This document shows, in pieces, positions 22,829 to 34,386 of a stretch of 64,000 nt of DNA. The DNA lies in assembly GCA_014905825.1 (NCBI GenBank), contig JACGCN010000041.1:186001-250000 (forward strand), given 5' to 3'. Within the stretch, counting starts at the first letter, position 1; every line of letters starts with the position of its first letter. The notes beneath the pieces are model-generated. The model had not been told where the DNA came from. It searched no databases and saw nothing but the letters and a program-made list of their open reading frames with translations. The position numbers and the translations under genes were made by a program. This DNA is from Lyophyllum atratum. Its lineage: Eukaryota > Basidiomycota > Agaricomycetes > Agaricales > Lyophyllaceae.

Positions 22829-24173
22829 CTACAACACCTCGGCACGCAACGATGCGCACAGCTTGCGCACCGCCCTTTTCACCTCCCCACGCTCGCCCAT
22901 CACCGTTAGCCATATAGTCTCTTCCGTCCCAGACTGTTCCACCATCGGAATCAGCTCGAATCGCCCAAATGCCCAGTTCAGAATGTGCACCCCGCCTTCT
23001 TTCAGCCGCACAAAGCCCTTCACCCTCCACACTGACTCCTTCGAAAGCGTATGTAACGCGCTGGTAAGGTCTTCCTTCGCTAGACTTTCCTCCAATTGTC
23101 CAGATGCAGGGTCCAGCCCCGTCTTCGTTAATGTACATTCATCGCAGGATCCATGATTGTGGCTGTGGGTATGTTGTGGTCTTCCGTTGACTGAGCCGCG
23201 ATAGAGTGTGATGGTCTCGACCTCGTCGTTATGCGATGCCGTGGCATCAGGATAGCGGTTGTCCGCCTTATCTAGGAACAACCGAGTGTCTAATCCGAAT
23301 ATAAGGTTAGGGTCTACGCCGTTCCGGCCATTACAGCGAATCTTCGGCGTCAGGTCGTTGAGAGTATTCAAGTGGTCTAGAACAAAGTCTAGGGAACGTT
23401 CAGAGACGTGTTCCCCTTTGTTCTGTGGTGGGGTAAAGACGTGTTGCGAGATTACAGATGTCGGGACGCACAATGAGAATGATATCAGTGTAGCTGGCTT
23501 GCATCTTGGCTGTCGGGGACGTATCCTCGTATCCAGCAAAGTTCTCCGCATCTATTACAGTGACGATTGCATCTAGTTTGAGATCGCCCTGCGTCTCGCG
23601 TTCTAGTTCGCGAATCTGGAATGCCAGTGTGGCGGGGAATGCCGATCCACTGATGGAGAGTTCGGTTCGCAAGCTTCGGAGAACGGAGGAGGAAGGCTTA
23701 CGAGCATTCGATGATTATACGATCTGGACGGTATTTATCTGAAAGGCGGAGGGGGTAGATGAGGCGGATTGAGCGATGGAAGAGTAGGTTACGTGCCTCT
23801 AATCTCTAAAATGGCGGTTTGCATCTGTCCTACAAGCACACAGCACCTATGGAGGCGCGCGGTGTCAACAAACACGAGCGCGGTAACGCCAAGGCAGAAC
23901 TCACATACATCCGTTTAAAATCTCGCTAACTGCCGTTAGGCTCGATTGCTGTGCAAGTTTACTATCAACTGTAGAAATAAGACAGTTGTGGCCAGTTGAC
24001 AGTGGGCAGAAATTGGCCTGTATCTTACCTTCTACATCGCCGAATTCGTTCTTCAGTAGCACAACCTTATAGTCCTTGGGTAGTTGTGGAAGGAGGGACA
24101 GAATAATGGAGGTCTTTCCGGAGCCCAAGAAACCTGTAAAGACAGTGATAGGTATCGGTGCCAGTGTGGACAT
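22829..24173 (-). CDS. CobW/COG0523 (ZNG1-like) metal-chaperone GTPase
   Basis: Six exons: 24173-24029, 23968-23905, 23846-23797, 23738-23702, 23649-23472 and 23422-22829 (355 aa). Walker A is GFLGSGKTS near residue 14. The family's metal site GCMCC follows LNGCM and is assembled from exons 2 and 3. IIIECSGSAFP is the switch region, VIDAENFAG the Walker-B-like region, and NKGEH (NKxD-like) the guanine specificity motif. A His-rich HTHSHNHG loop and a C-terminal CobW_C domain (WRVKGFVRL, GERGEV) follow. ZNG1-type members transfer zinc to methionine aminopeptidase in a GTP-dependent way; whether this copy does so is an inference. Intron 3 has a GC donor (GCACGT). The start lies 181 bp from the divergent CWH43 start. 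Confidence 0.9.
23739..23796 (-). other. GC-AG intron in the CobW gene
   Basis: 58 nt, GCACGT...CTTTCAG. It is the only junction that joins EIR to DKYRPDRIII in frame. Confidence 0.75.
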
Positions 24174-24354
24174 GGTGGTCTAGGTTCAAGCGCAAGCGCG
24201 TCCGTTTGATCCCCGCGGCTCTGCGCGTCAAAAAAAGTCAGGTGACGTCACATCAATCAACCGGCCAAGCTTCCTTAGCTTGACTGTGGATGTCGGGAGG
24301 CATGTTCTATTACTAATTCCTGTACACCCTTTCACTCTGATACACCTCCTCCCC
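24174..24354. promoter_or_regulatory. Divergent promoter, CobW GTPase / CWH43
   Basis: 181 bp between the two start codons. Confidence 0.5.
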
Positions 24355-27300
24355 ATGCCCCCGAAAGTGTCTGATCCCAGCGCAAGTCATGTTCCAGCCC
24401 CAAGTCGCCCGTTTGTGCTAAGCGCAGCACTGATCGCACGCGTGCACACATGCCTGGCGTATACAGCGTTCTCGACGGCGCTCGTCGTCGCGTGTTTATG
24501 TCATTACAAGAAGGTCGTGAAGAATGGCGTCGCGGGATACCCTGAGGAGTGGTTTCCGTCGGTGTCTGCTACGTAGGCCACTTTCCTTTGACAAGATGCG
24601 TGTGGGGTGTTGATTCTCGTGTAGCATTGGCGACTGGTATCCGGAGCGCAATATCTTCCAGATCCTGATTGCACTTACTGCAGGTCAGTGCCTTATGAAG
24701 GTCTTGTCGCGTTGTGGGCTTTTACCCCTATACAGGTCCGCGGGTGGCACTGGTGCTATTCCAGTACTACCTGCATCACCCGAGGAGGCCGTCTCTCTCA
24801 ACCGCAGTCTTTGTGTTTGGGGTGATCCGGACGTTGTCGTGCGGGGGTTGGGTGTATATCACGTCGAGCGACGATCACGACGTCCATGATGTGTTTATGA
24901 TCACGTATATGGTGTGCAATATTCCGTGGATGGTTGGCGGTATCTTGTGCACACCCTCGGGGACTTCTCTGAGGACCAGAAGGTGCGTGATTCGCGTTAA
25001 TCTGTAAAGGTGTCGGCTGACAATTCTCCCGTTATGCAGAATCTTTGTAGCGACTGCGTATGTTGATTTTACTTGGATGTTGGGAAGACCTGGACTCAAG
25101 GTTGGCCAACGTGCAGTTTCTTTGTATCCATAGTCCCCCTTGTGTATTTCTTCCTTCAGCATAAGGTCCATAGAATCCCCGGTGGTGAGCCATTTCCGCT
25201 CAGGTCCCCTTCCTATTCGGCATATCAAATACCTTGCAGCATATACACATTATAGTTTCTTCGAATGGGGCCTTATATTTTTCGACGTCTTGTACGATGC
25301 CATAACGGAGCAGGAGTTTAGGGAAGCTGACTTGCAGGTCTGTACCTGCAACTACCGGCTTACTTGTATCGCTGACGTCTTCCTCTCAAAGATCACTCTT
25401 GGGCCTACAGGCGCCGCCCCGCTGGTTGCCACGAGTCCAGAGGATATGTTTGCGCTCTTTTTTATCTAGTGCACTATGGACGATGCTCACGACACCATAG
25501 ACCCACCAAGCCTTTGGCCTCCATCTTGAAGAATGGTGGTGTGGAAAGGTCTAAAACCCCTTCGAACTGTACCGCTTCCAGTAGCCGGGGAGCCGTAAAC
25601 TTGTCAATAGTCCTTCCGAACTTGAGGCCAGCAGCAAGCTTCCTTTCCGACGTGTACCTATGTAAGTATGCGCGCATACAATCTACCAAGCACCTTCGTA
25701 GACTTCATCTCTGATCATGACGTCGATCCTCAGCATACATATTCTGGTCGATATTCACCTCACTTATTCCGACGCTTTTCTACTTCTCCGTCTGGGAGCT
25801 TGGCATCGCGGGCCATGAACTTGCTCTGTTGTCTACACTCTCGCCTTTCCTTCTGGGCATCCCCCCGCTACGGCGGTGGGCGTCTACGCGAGGTGGGCAG
25901 ACGACGCTGCATTTGCTGGAGTTTGTGGGCCTGGCTGCGTATGCGTTGGACAGCCCCGCGCTCAGGCTGTTGGCAGTGGCGCCAGCGACTGCGGTGTTGG
26001 TGTTGAGGCAGGTCGCGAAGTGGACTGCGGAGGAGGCGGATACGGAGTATCAGGGCATTTGTAAGTATTGGTCCTTGACATTATGCCATCATCGGGCAGC
26101 TGACGAGCGTCGAATTGTAGTGATGGGCCTGGGGCTACTCATTGCATCACTTTCGAAGCATCTGAATCGTTCCAACAACCCAGGTCGGTCTCCGATACCG
26201 TCTAGTAACTGTATGCGTGGATTGACGTATACGCGTGAAGTTTGGCCCTTCGTTCAGAAAAATGAGTTTGTATACAACAAAATCGGCCTCGGCCTCGCCC
26301 TCCTGGCCGTGTACGAATTCTATACCCGCCCAACTCCACCCCAGAAGCCTGCAAACGGATCGCCCGCTTCCAATACCAAGGGTCATTGGATGACAGCTGC
26401 GCTGCCCCTAGGGAGCCTCATTTTCAGTCTCCACAGCCTTCTCTCCGACCCCAGTACCCTCGTTGCATGGTCCTGGACCGGATACCAGAATGGCGCCCCG
26501 AAAGGCCCTGTTCCCCACCTCCACGGTGCTCTTACGCTCATTGCGATGTGTGTAGGTTTGTTGATCCCGGTACTCCTCACCTCCGGCACCAAGCCGGTGG
26601 CGATCGACGTCCGCATGCACATTCTGTGGTTTTGGTACGGTGTACTTGGCGCGTGCATCATGTACGCGGAGAGGGGCTGGCTGGGATACGCAGGCGGGCT
26701 CACCCTCGCCATATTCTTGATGTCGATCGCGCCGTCGATCTTGTTGCGGGCGGCCCAGTTGGGCAAGGGAGAGGTGGGGAAGACGTATGGGGTGGCATTT
26801 TTGGTGTATTGTGTGTTGAACCTGGCGAGCATATTCACGGTGGCGTATGCGTTCGTGCCTGGGGGCACGTATTTCAGGGAACGTACGGATTGGTGGGTGT
26901 TATGTCTCTCTTGTTTTAGGTGGTTGGGGTATGGTTTGGTCTGATGCCTTTTCGTTTAGTGTTCTCATTGCGCAAATGGCGTGTCTTTTACTGGCGTTTG
27001 ATTGGACGCGCTATGATTATGCACAGCTTTCGCGCCCTGGTAGCATGCCGAGCACGATTAGTCTGTCGATGAGCAAGGCGTTCTTGGTGATCATCTCCAC
27101 GCTCTCCATCCTCGGTACGCTATACCGCTGGCCAAGTGTGCCGCCGCGTCCATTCCAACCTGGTCCTAGGACTTTCAACGCGGGGATTTGGACGGTGCAC
27201 TTTGGGATTGATAATGAGGGACGGGATAGCCAGAGGGGCATGACGGACTTGATTAGGTGCGGTTCCGAATCATGGTCGTTGCAATGAGGAAGGTACAATG

Positions 27301-28534
27301 CTGATTGGGTCGGCTTTGCAGAGATATGCAACTCGATGTGGTGGGACTCTTGGAGACTGATCTGCATGTATGTTTTTGACTGCTGTGTTTCTCGACCGGA
27401 ATAGCTAACGTTCCGCTTAGCGAACCTCGTTTGGACATCGTGATTTGTACGAAGTCACAGCGTCTTCTTGTTCGAAGAGGTGCTGATAGATATTCTTTGA
27501 ACTTAGGACTCGTCTTGCAGTGGAAGAAATAGGATACGTGCGTGTCCTTGGCTGGTGGCTTCATATATATCGTGATGTTCACCACGGTGTCTTTAGCATG
27601 TCGACATCGGTCCTGGACCAAATTCACATACGTGGGGCGCAGTACTATTGTCTAAGGTAATTTCAAGATTTCATTGAGTAGCATTATCTCATCGCCACTC
27701 CATAGTTCCCTATCATCAATTCCACGCACCACTTGCTCCCTTCACCTCACGGTGAGCTGGCCCCAGCTATTGAGGCAGTCCTCGACGTGTATGGAACTGA
27801 GGTCACTGTGGTCGTTGCTCACAATGGGCAAGGTATGTGGAGGGTTGGCCTTTTCTTTCCTAGTGCGTATAGTGATGGCCGGTGCAGAGGAAGACCCGCT
27901 CGATCGTGAACTTCAGAGCAAAGAGCTGGCACGTATAATGGCGGCTTCGTATCCTCGTGCTGTGGTATTCCTTGGATACGTCGTGACGAAGCCTCATGCT
28001 GAAAGACGTAAGCTACATCCGTCTGACTTTGCGGACCTGCATATTCACACACCTTTGCTCTAGCCGCGCCGTACAAGATCCTTATCGAAGACGGCCGAGT
28101 CCACGACATTGACCATGAGGACGAAGACCGATGGTGTGAATATATACTCTACCGGGGCTTATACAGGACCTCCTACGCTCGCATCTCTCGTGGAATCATC
28201 ACGGATACGGAACTCCAGATTGGGCAATTTGCGTTGCCGAAGCACGGTGTTGGGATGACGAATGACACTCTGCCTGCACGTTACCTTAGGTCGTACAAGG
28301 AGAAGCTCCCCGAACATCATGTTAGTTTTTGTTTCATCGATCCTTCTCCTGTGCTAAAACCGGCTCTAGTGGTTCCCTATGGAGTATTACGGAAACGAGG
28401 ATACAGGGGGTGTCAATGGTCACTTCTATCATGTATTTGGAACGGTACGTTCCACCATTTTTTCCCCCATGGATGTGGTGCTCATATCATACTAGCCTTT
28501 GTATTATGATTTCCCAGAAGGGGCTGTACTTTAG
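24355..28534 (+). CDS. CWH43: CWH43-type GPI-anchor lipid remodelling protein
   Basis: About 20 exons; stop at 28532-28534, roughly 990 aa. Clear exons: 24355-24572, 24625-24683, 24736-24982, 25040-25057 (18 nt), 25117-25184, 25240-25337, ...-25661, 25734-26060, 26121-26183, 26241-26892, 26960-27256, 27322-27367, 27421-27446, 27507-27537, 27597-27656, 27706-27832, 27888-28007, 28064-28320, 28370-28444 and 28496-28534. The N-terminal third is the Frag1/PGAP2-like membrane domain ([22 protein letters not shown]). The middle is a further multi-pass region. The C-terminus is the luminal endonuclease/phosphatase-like domain ([63 protein letters not shown]). In yeast Cwh43 exchanges diacylglycerol for ceramide on GPI anchors in the ER. 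The exon(s) between 25392 and 25661 are not resolved. Confidence 0.9.
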
Positions 28535-28619
28535 CACTGTTGTATCTGATCCTGTATATCGTTGTAGCAAAAGAGAATGAAGGAGTGTATATGTATAGCT
28601 ATGTTGGTATCTAAGTCGT

Positions 28620-31475
28620 TCATGACGGTTCTAGACGGTCCGCTATACTGGGATCCACGTCGAACGCTTTGGTTTCAGTATCGCGGTCGTCGTCTGATTT
28701 GTCTTGATGTAGCCCATCAGTATCCTCTTCACTCTCACTCTGGCCTTCACCCTCTTCGCTTTCTTCTCCGTCTTCCTCGTCTTCTTCATCCTCATCTTCC
28801 TCACCTTCCTCACCTTCATCATCCTCATCATCCTCATCCTCGCTCTCGTCCTCTTCTTCGCCCTCTTCATCCTCGACTTGCTCTGTATCTTCGTAGAACT
28901 TATCCAAGTCTTTCCACGGCCCTTTCGACGCACTAGTGTTAGAGCCAGAGCCTACGGGAGTGGAGCCTCCACCCGGTGTCAGGACGATAGGTGATGCGAC
29001 TCCCTTGATATGCTGCGGTGCCGATGACAGCGCGACAGGTGCAGGAGGAATTGGTTCATCCGTGTCACGCAGGGATGATTCGACGCCGCTTTCGAGCCAG
29101 TCGGGTAGCATTCCATCCATGCGCATGGACCTGCCAGTCACGATGCTCAAAGAGCCGATGAGATAATCGTCGTCTGTGAAATGTGACATTGAATTTTGGA
29201 CTGGTTTGCAGGATGCATAGAGCTTTTACCTGTGGTGGTCGGCTCATCTTCTATGACCCCGGCTTTCCCCTCGAACAATACCAATTTTACTTGTTCTCGC
29301 CTGAGAACCACGCCAGATCGCGGCTCCCGGTCAACGCCGTTCATCAATGAAGTTGGTGCGACACCAGCCAGGAGGGATGATACCATCCTTGCGCGGTCCC
29401 GCACATCGTAATTTAGGTCGTAGCGCGCAAGCGAGAACACATATTGGCTGAGGAGCGTAAGCACATGGTCGTTAGGACTGAGTACGAAGAGCTTCGCAGC
29501 AAGCGTGATGATCTGGATTTTGACTAGGGGTTCCTTGGTAGGTCAAGTCAACCTCATTTGTTACAAGAGCAGGTGTTGGAGATGCGTTACCTCTTGAGAA
29601 AAGCTTTTCGCTGCTTTCCGAAGCACATCTGGAGCCCACTGAGCCACACCCTCTGGACCAGGCCCACGTTCCTCCGATGCTGAATACTGCCCGACAAGCC
29701 AGAACACACACGCCCGAGCCTGCGCATGGCGAATGTCCTCGACTTTCCTCGCAAGATGTGAGATTATCGTTATAGGCGATTGAGATGTGCTGGCCGTTTC
29801 GAAGGAGTACGACGTAGCGAGTTGCATTTGGACAAGGTATTTGAGAACTAGGACGGCACTGCTCACAACCGTGTCTATAGGGATATTAGAGTGTGAAAAG
29901 GGCGGCAGAGGGAGAAAGGGCTCACCATGACCACTTTTGATCATAGCTATGAGCGCATTGAGGCATTGCTGAGTCGCTTCAGGTATGAGGCGGGCACATC
30001 TCCCCATTCCGCGAATCGCATCTGAAACTATCGCATCATCCGGGTCATCCGCGTAGTCCTGGGACGGGGGAGGTGAGCTATGGCAAGAACATGATGGGGA
30101 AACGTACAATGAGCTCTCGGAGGATAGCAGGATAATTGTCGGCGGTGATGATGTTGAGAAGCAGTTTGATCTTGTCCTGTTTGACTTGCTGAAGGTCGTC
30201 GGTGCGGACGAGGAATCGTGGATAGAAAGGGGCGAATAGGTTCTGAGAGAAAAGAGTTATACAAAGATAAGAATGTACCCGAAATCAAGCTTACGGGTGC
30301 TGTGCTTGAGATGACATTGAGGTAAACCAGCACGACGCGCTCTACCTCTGCGGATGTAGTGAGCAATCTGAGAAGCGGATGTACTATCTTGGATAAGTAG
30401 GATGGAGGCCCTGCATAGAACAAAACACGCGCTGCTGCCAACACGACCTGTGCCAAGGTCAATTTCATAGTGCCATTATAGGCAACATACGCACTGCTGG
30501 GTTCCTGCTTTGGAACAAAGGCTCCACTGATGTCAAGAGTAACTTTACATCGTTGTCGATTTCTTCGCTATCGTCTCTAATTATCGGCCTCGGGAGCATC
30601 GTCCGAGTATATCGAAGAAGCAAGTTCATGAGGTCAACTTGACCCCATTCGTCAACATCCAGTAGAATCTTGCAGAGACGTCGATACTGCTCGTGAAGCA
30701 GATCGAGGCGGGTGGGACAGATGGCTTCAAATGCAACTGCGACGCTGCCAATGGAGAGGGGAGAGCGGTCATTGAGGAGGGTAGTGAGGATAACAATCAG
30801 AGCGGGTAAGTGGGAGCTGTCGAGCCTGTGGAGATCGTCAGCAAAACAAAGCGCAGCGGGCATGGATGACGTACTCGTAACATTTTGGTATAGCCAAAGC
30901 GGCGCCTTTCCTAACATACGGGCTTATGTCTGCAGCACATTTCTTGATTGCCAGGACCACAAGGCTCCCGATCATGGGGACCTTGATTCCACTTAGTACC
31001 CGCAGTGCCATCGCGCGGATGAGGGGGTTGCTGTCGGTCAGGTCTTTCTGGAAGGTGTTGATCGACAGAAGAGCAAGATCGGGCTCCTGTTCCGCATATC
31101 TCAGGAGATAAATGTACACGAGCTTGCGTATTTCGAGGTTTTGCGACGCGACATTCTTCACTACCTGGGCAAAATATTCGGACACGTTTCGCCCTTTGGA
31201 TATGAACTAGATGAGTGTGTTATTCGGGTCCAGCGTATGTTAGCAAGGTCTAGACGCACTGCTATGAGCCTCTTCATTGCATCTAGCTTCTCCCTGTCGC
31301 TGTTGGAGTCGAGCTGGCGCCGAATATCTTTAGCCTTGTCATCGCCGTCGAGATAGATGGTGTTGGAGGTACGGGGTATCGCGAGGTCCCTTGTATGCTC
31401 TGAAAATGACTCTTGCAGTCGCATTCCAAGGCGCGACGCATTTTCGGTGATTGAGTTCAAGTATTGCCCTGACAT
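28620..31475 (-). CDS. APL6: AP-3 adaptor complex beta subunit
   Basis: Nine exons: 31475-31260, 31206-30875, 30825-30495, 30447-30295, 30242-30108, 30058-29926, 29874-29591, 29533-29230 and 29173-28620 (813 aa). The adaptin trunk begins [34 protein letters not shown] in pieces across an intron. It continues with the beta-adaptin hallmark [26 protein letters not shown] and [21 protein letters not shown]-like repeats follow through VRDRARM. The C-terminal 190 residues are a hinge ending in a long Glu/Asp/Ser tract. The product works in vesicle transport from Golgi/endosome to the vacuole with delta, mu and sigma subunits. The stop lies only 85 bp from the CWH43 stop on the other strand. Confidence 0.93.
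28700..28900 (-). repeat. Low-complexity acidic (GAG/GAA/GAC) tract
   Basis: Purine-rich on the coding strand, encoding a nearly pure Glu/Asp/Ser run in the AP-3 beta hinge. Such tracts occur in AP-3 beta subunits. Confidence 0.85.
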
Positions 31476-31583
31476 CGAGGACAGGTTCAAGGCTCGTTCA
31501 AACAGATGATGGCCTTGCTTATAAACATCCTACAACATCGCGTGTAATAAATATGGAAATGCACAGCCGCATGGCTGGTTTAT

Positions 31584-33327
31584 TCATTTGCTTCCATTAC
31601 ACAGTGACTGTGCCGACGTGATGGTCTCCTGCATGCCTTGCAGCATGCATTGTACTAACGCACTATGGTCACCTCCGTATGCCTGAAAATGTTTACCATG
31701 AGCTATTTGTCGAATCGTAAGAAAGTGCTCGAGTTGCTCGGATTGTGTACCTTGGTGATCGCGCCATAATAATCTACACGCTGAGTCAATGTGACCGAGA
31801 TAGGGGGATAGCCGTATTTCACGAGTGGGATAGATGCAATTAGTCGCACCAAGCGTCCGTTCCCATCCTGATGTGAAGGAGGAGGAGTAGTTGATAGCAC
31901 CCAAGTTCAGCCAAAAGGGTACTAGGTAGGTAAACTTATCGCATACCTCGAACGGATGACATCTGACGAGTACAAGATGCATCCAGCTGGCGGTTGCAAA
32001 GGGGTTTCGCCATGACTTGATCCATTGCTGAAAATGCCAAGTCCCGGTAATGAAGTTCAGGTCAAAAGCGGGATGTACCCAGCGTTTATTCTCACCTTGG
32101 CCATTCTGCAGATGTATTCGACCTCTGCATCGACCTCCGGGAAGGGGCAACACTCTATCATGTAAGTCCCAGCTACAGCCACAGTCTTCTTTGTCTCTGT
32201 GCGCGTCTTCCCAGCCGGGGTGTAGTGCAAGTCACTAAATCGACAATTCTTCATGAGGGATGCATGGATGCGGCGAATTTCAGCTTTGTCAAGCCCCTCC
32301 AAGTCGGTAATAAGCTTCTCCAGTAACTTGTATGTCTTGCCACGACGTCCGCGGTCAGAACTAATTAGTGATCACAACTCCGTAGATAGTTGGAGATACA
32401 AACCGCCAATGTATCATTCAAGATGCTCTTAATCTGCCTCGGGTCTTTGAGGGCGCTTGATGGAAGACATCCCACTGTTCCCTCGGAGATGCCACGCCGA
32501 ACTAAGTCTTGTGCTGACTGGATAACGCGAGTGGGATGAGGAGAGGAGCATTTATCATTAAAAATAGACACACCACTTCCGTAAGAAGAAAAACACCCTC
32601 GACTTGATTAGACTCGATGGCAAGCTTCCTCAGGTAGGCGGCGAAAAAACTTGACCCCACTGTGTTCAATGCTCTCCATTGATCTTTGAGTTCTTGGAAA
32701 CCGAGAGGAAGTTGCGGCAGGTTGGTGGGAAACTTATGCTGTCTCGTCGGCTTCCAAGTCTGATAGAAAAGACCTAGTAGAAAACAGTAGTTAGCGCGAG
32801 CCACATCTTGAACAAGTAGAAATCAGCGTTACTTTGTCGCGACTGTGCCAAAGCTTTGTTAGCTTGGTCATCTACCTGGGGAGCGTATTTTTCAATAAGA
32901 GCTTCCAAGCCGTTATCAACGATCCCCATCTTGGACAAGATATCCCGGGCCTGGTGCGTTTCGTGGCTTGTTGAGTTGAACGATGAAGACAACAATCCTT
33001 TGTCACCTTGCAATAGAGATCAAGGGCGACTGACGCAGACCCAAGCAAGACGAACAAGTCTGCCAGTCGTACAAAAAGAAATGGGTATAAATCGGAATAA
33101 CGCTCCACCATTTCCTCGTACAACAGGACCGTAGACTGTAGATCGAGGGTAGTGGCAAGCGTCAACCTGTCGCGGTCCTCGGGAGAAATGGCGCTGGGTA
33201 TTTCCTGCACGGGCAATGGGTAACAGAGCGCAAAAACGCGAGACTGAACAGCACCTGTAGGGCCAGTGAATCGTAGGACATGGTGATTGTGGAGCAGGTT
33301 CAAGCGCGGGCCGCAACTACCGAACAT
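31584..33327 (-). CDS. Fic/Fido-domain protein (putative AMPylase-type enzyme), 429 aa
   Basis: Eight exons: 33327-33007, 32950-32833, 32773-32574, 32517-32404, 32335-32096, 32027-31947, 31867-31751 and 31682-31584. The N-terminal 150 residues look helical (a TPR-like FVRLADLFVLLGSASVALDLY segment). A helix with IESNQVEG precedes the Fic domain; the core motif HPFEDGNGRLVR is complete but split by an intron after HPFE. The beta-hairpin region YTPAGKTRTE and CCPFPEVDAEVEYIC lie upstream, as in fungal Fic proteins. Most Fic enzymes transfer AMP to hydroxyl side chains; the fungal targets are unknown. The segment (S/T)xxxE(G/N) resembles an inhibitory helix, IESNQVEG, suggesting self-inhibition, but this is inference. 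Intron 4 (acceptor GGCAAG) was chosen to keep the frame. Confidence 0.87.
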
Positions 33328-34386
33328 AGAACAGCATGTTGGTAATGTTTGGTACTGTCAGTGTCCGAACGGTGCCTAAGGCCTAAGTAGTGGTGCTTGA
33401 GTGGTGCAGCGGCCATGCCGGTGGAGTAAGTAGCTGCCAGTGATATATCGATAGCAGAGCCGCGTTGACGACAACTCTGGGCTCGCTTGCCTCCCGTCTA
33501 TCGATATGACATGGATTTTCGCACTTTAATCAGAATGAAGGTTATCGAAGGAATCCTGTGCTTAGGTATCAGATTTTTGGATGATTTTAGATTTCTAGTT
33601 GAGGTTTAGAATATTTTGTCAATCCAAGTTTAGATTTCGTGAGATCCGTCGAGTGCACAGCCACTAGGCGGCCCTTGCAGCCAGGAATCGCCTATGAAGG
33701 CAATCTCTGATTCTCAAGCCATGCATTCCATCAAGAGGTTGTTTGCTGCAGAGGTCATACAACCGTATATACGATAAGGAGAGAATTTAGTAGTAGATAT
33801 TTGCAGCAAGTATGATGTCATGTGACTGCGCAATTCGTTGGAATGCGCGGCGACATGATGTCATACATACTTCGCGCTCACAATGTCGCTCTCAGCCACC
33901 GAGAGAGGGTCTTGTCATTGTTGCTGCTGCCGAGGTGATGCTCGCAATACGTATGTCGCCCAGTATCCAAAACCTTACGAAACTGAACTTGAATCAAAAA
34001 ATAGTTGTTTTGTTTTAAAACTCCGCTCCATGTGCTCAACCTGAACCTGACAAGCAGAAATCTTCGACCCAAATAAAGGGCGATAAATAATGTCATAATA
34101 TGATATCGATCGAGCCGAACTGGACAGCGTGGACCGGACCAGCCGAATTTACCATTGATAATTTGATATCACTTCGCCCTGGGTTTACCTTTTTCGATGG
34201 GGCCTATCAAAATGCATTTACCCTGCTGGAATGGCTGGAGAATCATGATAGAGCAGCCTACAATTGATACGCAACAGGCGTCAGCTTGTGCTTGCATTTT
34301 AGTCATATTCCAATAGAAGTATTACGATACCTACTAAATAGATCGCAATAAATGTGTCTAACTGAGCGCAGAGAGCTAAACCTGTA
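33328..34386. other. Intergenic, about 1.06 kb, A+T rich
   Basis: No gene found. Two near-palindromic TATGATGTCAT/ATGATGTCATA boxes at about 33810 and 33855 face each other around a GCGCAATTC...GAATGCGC hairpin; these resemble CRE/ATF-type sites but may be chance. Confidence 0.45.
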
